DNA from: an uncultured Caldilinea sp. | GTDB taxonomy: Bacteria; Chloroflexota; Anaerolineae; Caldilineales; Caldilineaceae | Length of the DNA: 17,632 nt | Assembly (NCBI RefSeq): GCF_937128415.1 | Contig: NZ_CAKZMJ010000109.1 | Coordinates: 77,501 to 95,132 of the forward strand | Direction: 5' to 3' | Shown here: piece by piece, positions 1 to 17,632 of the stretch | Layout of the letters: each line of letters begins with the position of its first letter | How positions within the stretch are numbered: the stretch's first letter is position 1 | Program-made: the position numbers and the translations under genes | The notes under the pieces: model-generated | Seen by the model: only the letters and a program-made list of their open reading frames with translations | What the model was told of the DNA's origin: nothing | The model's database searches: none

Positions 1-1338
<1,338 letters not shown>

Positions 1339-1382
1339 CGGCCGTCGCCTTCCAGGATGCTTGATAGAGGCCAACAATTAAA

Positions 1383-1488
1383 CCTGGCGATCCGGAGGCG
1401 CTGCTCTTCGCTGCGCATTCTCAAATTCTCCATCCTCTCGCAGCCCGTCGAGAATGTGCAGCCAAGAGGCGTTTAGCGTAGCGCCAGG
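1383..1488. repeat. Long imperfect inverted repeat in intergenic DNA
   Basis: Arms of about 40 and 39 nt (1383-1422 and 1450-1488) face each other across a 27-nt loop. The outer part pairs as CCTGGCG with CGCCAGG. The inner part pairs 1410-1422 (GCTGCGCATTCTC) with 1450-1462 (GAGAATGTGCAGC), with a single G-T mismatch. Pairing is patchy between these blocks. It lies in the 353-nt gap after the dehydrogenase, where I see no gene. It could be a degenerate mobile palindromic element or a structured 3' region; no T-run follows, so it is not a classical terminator. Confidence 0.6.
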
Positions 1489-1527
1489 CGATTGCTGCGC
1501 AATCGCCGCCGGTTTCAGACCGGCGGC
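1487..1527. repeat. Two tandem, overlapping perfect hairpins
   Basis: The first hairpin is GGCGATTGC-TGC-GCAATCGCC (1487-1507, 9-bp stem). The second is GCCGCCGGT-TTCAG-ACCGGCGGC (1505-1527, 9-bp stem). They share the GCC at 1505-1507 and directly abut the long inverted repeat, so 1383-1527 looks like one compound element. No poly-T follows. The design resembles REP-type intergenic palindromes (inference). Confidence 0.7.
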
Positions 1528-1601
1528 TAACAGCAGAAAGCGGTTTTTCACCATTGCGTTTCACCTCCTGGCGGGTTTCCGCTCCAGCATCCTGAGCCCT
1601 A

Positions 1602-1631
1602 TTCGCTCATTTCCCCATCTTCAGGTACAAT
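1602..1631 (+). promoter_or_regulatory. Possible sigma-70-type promoter for the acyl-CoA synthetase
   Basis: A TACAAT hexamer (1626-1631, 5/6 to TATAAT) lies about 60 nt upstream of the ATG. A weak TTCGCT (1602-1607) sits 18 nt further upstream. The -10 is good and the -35 poor, so this is tentative. Confidence 0.3.
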
Positions 1632-1675
1632 AGCGCCATCCCACAGACGACTCGACCTGAGCTTCACATTTTGTC

Positions 1676-3629
<1,954 letters not shown>

Positions 3630-3632
3630 CGC

Positions 3633-3688
3633 GTCGCGCCGGAGGCAAGAACTTACGTGGACGACGTAGTTCGGCCTCCGGCCGGACG
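3633..3688. repeat. Long palindromic intergenic repeat (copy 1, minus orientation)
   Basis: Starting 4 nt after the acyl-CoA synthetase stop, GCCGGAGGC (3638-3646) pairs perfectly with GCCTCCGGC (3674-3682). Inside, GAAC and TACGT pair with ACGTA and GTTC around a short GGACG loop, giving a stem of about 18 bp with small bulges. Its ends recur near 11365-11453: GTCGCGCCGGAGGC (3633-3646) is the exact complement of 11386-11399. Bases 3669-3688 are the complement of 11434-11453 with one mismatch. It may act as a bidirectional transcription stop between two convergent genes, but there is no T-run. Bases 3689-3826 hold nothing else that I recognise. Confidence 0.75.
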
Positions 3689-3826
3689 TTTGCATGTCGA
3701 TACTGCGTTCTGCACTCTAGCAAGCAGAGTTCAAAAACCGTTCAAGAGCAAAACCGAAGGCGCCGGTCAAATGGCGTCTGTCAAATTCTCTGAGCAAAAG
3801 AGCCAGCGTCGTAAAAGCAATCTGGC

Positions 3827-6628
3827 CTACGAGGGGAGTGGAGGGTGCATTTCCTGCGTCTCTGAGTCATTCGCTTCCCGCCGAGGCGGCGCAGGCGCGA
3901 GGAAAGCGATCAACAGGATCAGCGCGCCGACGCCGATAAACGAGACGATGCGCGCCGCCGCCCCCACGTTGGCGAGATCGACCACAAACAGCTTCACCAC
4001 CGTCAGGCCCAGGACTGCGGCGCCGGCGAACCACGCCGAGCGAGAACGGCGACGGCTGCCCCACACCATCAGCCCCAACGCCGTAACGCTCCAAAGCACG
4101 GCCAGCAACGTCTGATAGAGGGCGGACGCATACAGCCCATCCCACGTGAGCGGCGTCCCCAACAGGTGATGCACGCTGCGCGCCAGTTCGGCGCTCATGC
4201 AGAAGATCGCCAGCGTCCACCAGGCCCAGCGCGCACTCCACATCCATCGCCTCCACAACGCATTCGCATCGTCGCGCGCCACAAAGAGCCAAAAGAGCAC
4301 GGCCGCCAGCAACGCTGCGCTGGTCAGCGCAAGCAAGTTAAGCAGCGGGATGAACGGCAGCCAGCGCACTCCTCCGTCGAGCGTCAGGTTCGCCCACAGC
4401 AGCAGCAAGCTTCCGACAGCCGCCACCGGCCCCAGCCCCCACAGGCGGTAAATTCTCTCGTGCAAACGAATTGGGACAGGCAGGCGCGCAACGAACGCCG
4501 TTGCGCCGGCGATCAAAAGGGCGAGCGCTCCCAACACAGCCGAGAGGGCGACGGTCTCCCCGGCGCCGACCTGATACAGCAGCCCGTTGACCCCGGCGGC
4601 GACAAGATAGGCGATCAGCCAGACGCCTGTAGCATGGTGGAAGGTCAGCCCGGGCCGACCCTGGTTGAGGCGCAACAGCCCAAAGTGAGCGACCAGCGCC
4701 AGCGGCCACGCCAGCCACGCAGCGCCCTGCAGCGGCGAATCGATCTCATACGGATGCAGGAAGGCGAGCAGCAAAAGGGCAGGCGACAGCGCCCATCCCG
4801 GCCTCTCCAGCCAGGAGAAAGTCAGCCGCCGCCCCACCAGCGCCATTGCGAGTGTAGAAAGGGCCAGGAACAGCGCCGCTGTGCTGATGACAAAGCCATC
4901 CGGCGCCATCGTGACCTCAACCAGGCCGCCGCCATACCACCAGCCAAGCCCCCAGACAAATGCGAGCGCCGCCAACGTCTTCCACAGAGTGAAATTGTCT
5001 GAGCGAAACGGCTCCTGCGTCAGGAAGCGGCTCGACGCCAGCCCGGCCAGCCCCACCATCGCCCAGCCAAGCGTGAAGTCGTTGAGGAAAAGCGCCTGTC
5101 CGTTCAGAGGCGTGAACAGGCGCTCCAGCATTTCGGCTGTTTTGGGCAAAAATGCAACGCCGGCGGCGAGCTGCGTCAACAAGCCCCACGACGCCAGCCA
5201 ACGCACGGAGCGTCGCTGCGCCAGCCAGACCCACATTGCGCCCGCCACCGCCCAGAGAGGGGCTGTAATCTGCGCCTCGAAGAAGCCGGGAACTGCGACC
5301 GTCAGCATGAAGAGCGCCCAAAAGAGGCTCAGCTGCCGGTGCAGCGCCAGCTTCTCTTCGTTGCGACGCAGCAGCGCCGCAAACAACGCCAGATGAACTG
5401 CGCCGCCCGCCGCCAGGCTATAGCCGGCCCCCCGGTCAAACGCCTGCACCAGGCTGAGCTGCCAGATCAGCGCCAGGAGCGGATTGAGCACGGCGATGGC
5501 GAGGTCGCCGATTCGCCGCTGCGCTGCATTGCGCTGCGCAAAAAGCAGGCCGGCTGCAGCGAACAGCCCAAAGAAGAGGATCACAAAACCTTGCAACCCC
5601 AGGTAATCTCCGTCGGTCGGGGTGAAGCGCAGCGTCTCGGGATTGCCCGCAGTATAGATCGCGCCGACGCCGTGCGTGAAAAGCAGGGCCAGGATCACCA
5701 ACCCCTGCCAGCCCTTGCGCGCGGCCAGCCCAAGCGCCGTCAGCGCCAGCACGAGGTAGTAACCGAACAGCCCGATGTAGCTTCCGCCTTCTCCGGCCAC
5801 GAGCAGCGGCGCTGCGAATGCGCCGATCAGCGCGGCGTAGGCCAGGATGCGCGCGTTCTGCCACAGCGAAAGCGCTACGCCGATCGCACTGAACATCACG
5901 AACAAGCCAAACGCCAATGCGGCCGGCAACAATCCATAGAACTGATATGCCGAAAAGGCCGTGAGATAGAGGACGGCCAGACCGCCCCCTTGCAGCGCCA
6001 GCCCATAGGCCGGCCTGCGGCTGCGCACGGCAAATCCAATGCCACTCAACAGCGCGCCCCCTGCGGCTGCAGCAAAGTGGCGCATCTCCACCGACAGCCA
6101 GCCCTGATCGATCGCATAGCGCAGCAAGAGCGCTACGCCGATAAAGAGCACCACCAGCCCGATCTGCACCAGCAGATGCATGCGCAAGAACCAGTCGATC
6201 AGCGGCGGCTTTCGCAAGGCAGAGCCGGGGCGAGAGCGTTCTGCGGCCTCTTCGTCGGCATCCACAACAGCAGGAGCGATTGGGACTGCCGGCGGCAGCG
6301 TCGCCGGCGGCTCGATGAACGGCGCAGCGAAAGGCGTCGATGGCTGGGGCGGAGCCGGTTCCGCCGTTGACCGCTCACCCAAGGGCGTCAGACCGGATTC
6401 AACGGCCTCGGAGCGCGCTCGCACTCCCTGCGGCGCAATCCCCATGGCCCCGCTCGACGGCGCCCAAGAAGAGCGCTCCAGCTGATTCAGCCGATCTTCG
6501 AGCTGAATTAGTCGCTCCTGCAGCCGCGCCGTGCGCCGATGAAGCAGCCACAGCCCCAGGGGCGCTGCAATGAGCAACAGGCTCGCCAGACACAGCGCAG
6601 CAAGCAACGCCTGGATAAAAAGATCCAT
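3827..6628 (-). CDS. DUF2339-type polytopic membrane protein
   Basis: A 933-aa integral inner-membrane protein of unknown function. An N-terminal membrane helix (about residues 3-28) is followed by a short coiled coil (RRTARLQERLIQLEDRLNQLE), then a Pro/Ala/Glu-rich linker to about residue 145. The remainder is a nearly continuous series of more than 20 hydrophobic helices. The blocks LVQIGLVVLFIGVALLLRYA and YGLALQGGGLAVLYLTAFSA are characteristic of DUF2339 proteins, which share this coiled-coil plus many-TM plan and length. ATG at 6628 is preferred: GAGGAGAG lies about 4-11 nt upstream, and the protein then starts MDLFIQALLAALC. A longer TTG reading from 6697 has no such support. It is convergent with the acyl-CoA synthetase and separated from the ABC operon upstream by its own promoter. 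Confidence 0.88.
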   Translation of the reverse strand: MDLFIQALLAALCLASLLLIAAPLGLWLLHRRTARLQERLIQLEDRLNQLERSSWAPSSGAMGIAPQGVRARSEAVESGLTPLGERSTAEPAPPQPSTPFAAPFIEPPATLPPAVPIAPAVVDADEEAAERSRPGSALRKPPLIDWFLRMHLLVQIGLVVLFIGVALLLRYAIDQGWLSVEMRHFAAAAGGALLSGIGFAVRSRRPAYGLALQGGGLAVLYLTAFSAYQFYGLLPAALAFGLFVMFSAIGVALSLWQNARILAYAALIGAFAAPLLVAGEGGSYIGLFGYYLVLALTALGLAARKGWQGLVILALLFTHGVGAIYTAGNPETLRFTPTDGDYLGLQGFVILFFGLFAAAGLLFAQRNAAQRRIGDLAIAVLNPLLALIWQLSLVQAFDRGAGYSLAAGGAVHLALFAALLRRNEEKLALHRQLSLFWALFMLTVAVPGFFEAQITAPLWAVAGAMWVWLAQRRSVRWLASWGLLTQLAAGVAFLPKTAEMLERLFTPLNGQALFLNDFTLGWAMVGLAGLASSRFLTQEPFRSDNFTLWKTLAALAFVWGLGWWYGGGLVEVTMAPDGFVISTAALFLALSTLAMALVGRRLTFSWLERPGWALSPALLLLAFLHPYEIDSPLQGAAWLAWPLALVAHFGLLRLNQGRPGLTFHHATGVWLIAYLVAAGVNGLLYQVGAGETVALSAVLGALALLIAGATAFVARLPVPIRLHERIYRLWGLGPVAAVGSLLLLWANLTLDGGVRWLPFIPLLNLLALTSAALLAAVLFWLFVARDDANALWRRWMWSARWAWWTLAIFCMSAELARSVHHLLGTPLTWDGLYASALYQTLLAVLWSVTALGLMVWGSRRRSRSAWFAGAAVLGLTVVKLFVVDLANVGAAARIVSFIGVGALILLIAFLAPAPPRREANDSETQEMHPPLPS

Positions 6629-6746
6629 GCCTCTCTCCTCTTGCGATATGGGATTGCTCTCGATACGGGATTCCAACGGCGTCCGTGCAAGCTGCAACCC
6701 CTGGCCTGAGCCGTCAGAACTTTCTCAAACGCCGAATTCCACAGGC

Positions 6747-6775
6747 ATCATAGAGGAGAACATGGTGCAGATCAA
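6747..6775 (-). promoter_or_regulatory. Sigma-70-type promoter for the DUF2339 gene
   Basis: On the minus strand TTGATC (6775-6770) is separated by exactly 17 nt from TATGAT (6752-6747, 5/6 to consensus). Initiation would give a leader of about 110 nt before the ATG at 6628. This is the best-formed promoter in the window. Confidence 0.6.
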
Positions 6776-6793
6776 CTGTCAGTTTGGTGACAA

Positions 6794-6808
6794 TCGATGT
6801 TGCATCGA
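6794..6808. repeat. Short perfect palindrome near the ABC permease 3' end
   Basis: TCGATG-TTG-CATCGA is a 6-bp perfect inverted repeat. ATGTTGCA also occurs twice as a direct repeat (6797-6804 and 6809-6816). It sits between the permease stop (6831) and the DUF2339 -35 box (6770-6775), so it could be an operator or a weak terminator stem. No T-run is present. Confidence 0.35.
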
Positions 6809-6830
6809 ATGTTGCAGGGGATGGAGGGGC

Positions 6831-9413
<2,583 letters not shown>

Positions 9414-9415
9414 AC

Positions 9416-10234
<819 letters not shown>

Positions 10235-10247
10235 GTCTCTCCGCTCC

Positions 10248-10314
<67 letters not shown>

Positions 10315-10322
10315 CTCCTGGT

Positions 10323-10352
10323 TTGGGTGATAAGGGCCATTTATGGAATAAT
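10323..10352 (+). promoter_or_regulatory. Possible promoter for the SH3b lipoprotein
   Basis: AATAAT (10347-10352, 5/6 to TATAAT) lies 18 nt downstream of TTGGGT (10323-10328, weak -35). It would give a leader of about 175 nt containing the hairpins described next. Confidence 0.3.
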
Positions 10353-10363
10353 GAAGATGTTTT

Positions 10364-10484
10364 GCCCGGAACCATCCGGCGTAGACGCTTCGCTCGAGGC
10401 CGGGCGGTTCTCGCAGAACATTCCCAAACAGACGCACCGGCGCTTTCTGTCGCTTGCGCGTCGACGTCGCCGAAAGCGCCGGTG
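10364..10484 (+). other. Structured leader/intergenic region with three hairpins
   Basis: Three perfect stems occur in series. GCCCGG (10364-10369) pairs with CCGGGC (10400-10405). GTTCT-CGC-AGAAC spans 10407-10419. CACCGGCGCTTTC (10435-10447) pairs with GAAAGCGCCGGTG (10472-10484), a 13-bp stem with a 24-nt loop ending 47 nt before the lipoprotein ATG. These could form a regulatory 5' UTR, or the last could be a palindromic repeat insertion. I do not recognise a known riboswitch class. Confidence 0.55.
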
Positions 10485-10531
10485 AAAAAGGGCGACGTCA
10501 ATCCAATTGTTTTTTGTAGGAGAAGGTTGTT

Positions 10532-11364
<833 letters not shown>

Positions 11365-11365
<1 letters not shown>

Positions 11366-11453
11366 TCCGGCCAGAGGGAGGTCACGCCTCCGGCGCGACA
11401 GGGCGCCGGCGCGGTGCGGTTGTCCGCCGGGGGCGTCCGGCCAGAGGCCGAAC
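11365..11453. repeat. Palindromic intergenic repeat (copies 2 and 3, plus orientation)
   Basis: GTCCGGCCAGAGG occurs twice as a 13-bp direct repeat (11365-11377 and 11435-11447). Between them GCCTCCGGCGCGAC (11386-11399) is the exact complement of 3633-3646. Also CCGGCGC (11390-11396) pairs with GCGCCGG (11403-11409). CGTCCGGCCAGAGGCCGAAC (11434-11453) matches the complement of 3669-3688 at 19 of 20 bases. The first unit begins within the lipoprotein stop codon, so this element directly trails the gene, as copy 1 trails the acyl-CoA synthetase. Confidence 0.7.
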
Positions 11454-11524
11454 CCATCTTCAAATTGCGTTCGTTTACGCATGAAGCGTCACCCAATCGT
11501 TTCAGGTTAAAGTTACTAAACTCG

Positions 11525-13039
<1,515 letters not shown>

Positions 13040-13069
13040 CGAAGGGCGAGTCGCGGGGAACGAAACACT

Positions 13070-15874
<2,805 letters not shown>

Positions 15875-15898
15875 GGCGTCCACGCCATCATCGTTTTT
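15875..15898 (+). terminator. Weak candidate terminator after the PBP gene
   Basis: GGCG-TCCA-CGCC (15875-15886) directly follows the stop codon, and a TTTTT run lies at 15894-15898, 7 nt beyond the stem. The stem is short and the T-run displaced, so termination efficiency is doubtful. Confidence 0.25.
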
Positions 15899-15904
15899 GA
15901 CGGG

Positions 15905-15973
15905 CGTTGTACGCTTGAGACGTTGTACACTTGGCCCTTTTACAGGAATTGATGGCCCTTTACAGGGATTGAT
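15905..15973. repeat. Two adjoining short tandem repeats
   Basis: CGTTGTACGCTTG (15905-15917) recurs as CGTTGTACACTTG (15921-15933), a 16-nt period. Immediately after, GGCCCTTTTACAGGAATTGAT (15933-15953) is repeated with two small differences at 15954-15973. No coding or RNA gene is evident here. Confidence 0.65.
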
Positions 15974-16249
15974 GGAATGGAACAAATTATCCTGGCAATC
16001 GTAGGCGCAGCCGCCCTTCCTTGAATGCCTCCAAGAGCTTGCAATCTGCCACAGACGTGCGGCTGGGAGCCGCACCTACCCTCATTCAGACGGCCGCACC
16101 GCCTGGGGAGGGCGCCACAGCTGCTATGGGGAACATCGAGGTTATTGAGAGGAAGCGAGGCCTCGACGACGTTGAATCGTTACACCTCATTTTACAAGTG
16201 CTATATAGTCCGAAGATCCTAAAACCTTAAAAAATGCTCAACTGATTCG
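15974..16249. other. Non-coding stretch with a perfect palindrome
   Basis: I see no convincing gene between the tandem repeats and the small membrane-protein gene. The short open frames lack ribosome-binding sites and recognisable protein features. GTGCGGCT-GGG-AGCCGCAC at 16057-16075 is a perfect 8-bp hairpin of the style seen in dispersed intergenic repeats. Towards 16170-16250 the sequence becomes AT-richer, including an A-run at 16229-16234. That run is a T-run for minus-strand transcripts leaving the 16250-17254 genes, but no stable stem precedes it. Confidence 0.5.
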
Positions 16250-16507
16250 TCATCGTCGCGTTCCTAACACATAAAATGAGATGCCCAATACACTCGCTGC
16301 CGCCAGACCGAACAAAGCGCGAGAGAGATTCAACTCTCCATCTAATAAACTAGCACCTATAAATGTGACTATGAACACTGCAGCTGCTCCGATTATTGCG
16401 CTTTTCACCGGATGCGATCGAGCAGTTTTATAACAGTAGTCATACACTACTGCAAACGCAAACACTAGAAGCAGATATGCAATAGCTCGCCCTATCCATG
16501 CATCCAT
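16250..16507 (-). CDS. Small hypothetical membrane protein (85 aa)
   Basis: Unrecognised. The sequence has about three hydrophobic segments: AYLLLVFAFAVVYDY, SAIIGAAAVFIVTFIGASLL and ALFGLAAASVLGISFYVLG. A short basic C-terminus follows. It starts at ATG 16507, 6 nt after the stop of the upstream 246-aa gene, so the pair is almost certainly translated from one transcript; no strong ribosome-binding site is visible apart from this coupling. Base composition is visibly lower in G+C than the core genes in this window. A partner role for the upstream protein, for example immunity or anchoring, is a guess from the arrangement alone. Confidence 0.6.
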   Translation of the reverse strand: MDAWIGRAIAYLLLVFAFAVVYDYCYKTARSHPVKSAIIGAAAVFIVTFIGASLLDGELNLSRALFGLAAASVLGISFYVLGTRR

Positions 16508-16513
16508 AAGCAG

Positions 16514-17304
<791 letters not shown>

Positions 17305-17399
17305 CTGCCGTCCCATTGATTTACGACGCACGCCCCTTCTACTGCCCATTGTAGGTGCTAGCCGATGTCAACTCGGTCGAATCTCCTTTTCCAATAGAA

Positions 17400-17594
17400 T
17401 CACGGAACAGGGAGCGGAAAATAGTGCAGAAGTGTGAACGCTATCTCCTGTGCAAAGATTATCACCCAAACAATTATCAATATCCGACGAATCCACGTCA
17501 CTGCCTTGCCGCCGCTTTCAGAACTATAATATGAGCGATTCATCTCGATTAACTTAGTGGTCTTCTCGCTAAATATTTGATATATTGCATTCAT
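17400..17594 (-). CDS. Small hypothetical single-TM protein (64 aa)
   Basis: Unrecognised. The N-terminal half is polar (QIFSEKTTKLIEMNRSYYSS). One clear membrane helix follows (ILIIVWVIIFAQEIAFTLLHYF), ending in a short PLPVP tail. ATG 17594 has no obvious ribosome-binding site, but an upstream frame open to the window edge stops at 17599-17597, 2 nt before it. That would give the same stop-then-start coupling seen for the 16514/16250 pair. The gene is AT-rich compared with the core genes. Its stop lies 95 nt before the attC R'' box, so it would be the last gene of the cassette carrying that site. Confidence 0.45.
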   Translation of the reverse strand: MNAIYQIFSEKTTKLIEMNRSYYSSESGGKAVTWIRRILIIVWVIIFAQEIAFTLLHYFPLPVP

Positions 17595-17632
17595 GACTAA
17601 TGCTGAAACCGCCCATCAAAGGAAGCTGTTCC

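Noticed and set aside
16128..16176. Imperfect inverted repeat AACATCGAGG/CCTCGACGACGTT considered as a second attC
   Set aside because: The arms do not give the R/L box order, and the inner stem and spacer pattern of an attC are missing.
16021..16230. Two overlapping plus-strand ORFs of 65-69 codons
   Set aside because: They contain the 16057-16075 palindrome, lack ribosome-binding sites and show no protein-like pattern.
17525..17530. Perfect TATAAT on the plus strand
   Set aside because: No suitable -35 lies at 16-18 nt, it falls inside a minus-strand ORF, and no plus-strand gene follows.
17597..17632. Eleven-codon frame open to the right window edge on the minus strand
   Set aside because: Too short to call a gene. 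I only note that its stop precedes the 64-aa ORF by 2 nt.

Overview
The window is about 17.6 kb of high-G+C bacterial DNA. Its gene content suggests a Chloroflexota (Anaerolineae/Caldilineae-like) chromosome: a large DUF2339-type membrane protein, an SH3b lipoprotein with a Thr/Pro/Glu linker, and a class A penicillin-binding protein ending in an extracellular Thr-Pro tail. This taxonomic placement is inference; the window holds no rRNA or other marker gene.

Layout. (1) 1-1338 (+): 5'-truncated nucleotide-sugar dehydrogenase of the UDP-GlcNAc 6-dehydrogenase type with an unusual low-complexity insertion. (2) 1339-1691: non-coding, with a compound palindromic element. (3) 1692-3629 (+): AMP-forming acyl-CoA synthetase. 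(4) 3630-3826: convergent intergenic gap with a long hairpin belonging to a dispersed repeat family. (5) 3827-6628 (-): DUF2339 polytopic membrane protein with a good sigma-70-type promoter. (6) 6831-10234 (-): two-gene ABC operon, ATPase then FtsX/MacB-type permease, of the lipoprotein or lipid extrusion class. (7) 10235-10531: divergent regulatory region with a perfect 16-bp palindrome, repeated TTGTGCAAA half-sites and a 13-bp-stem hairpin. (8) 10532-15874 (+): SH3b lipoprotein, polytopic membrane protein and bifunctional PBP, an envelope cluster. (9) 15875-16249: non-coding, with short tandem repeats and a palindrome. (10) 16250-17632 (-): an accessory region with a small membrane protein, an unrecognised 246-aa protein, an integron-type attC recombination site, and another small membrane protein at the window edge.

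How the genes fit together. Most recognisable genes serve the cell envelope: surface-polysaccharide precursor synthesis, fatty acid activation, peptidoglycan polymerisation, a surface SH3b lipoprotein and a MacB/Lol-like extruder. The last 1.4 kb differs. It has lower G+C in patches, small membrane ORFs tightly coupled to upstream frames, and a well-formed attC site, all consistent with a gene-cassette (integron or CALIN-like) segment. No integrase lies in the window. The strongest points for follow-up are the attC site with its adjoining two-gene module, and several palindromic repeat families in intergenic DNA and inside one coding sequence.
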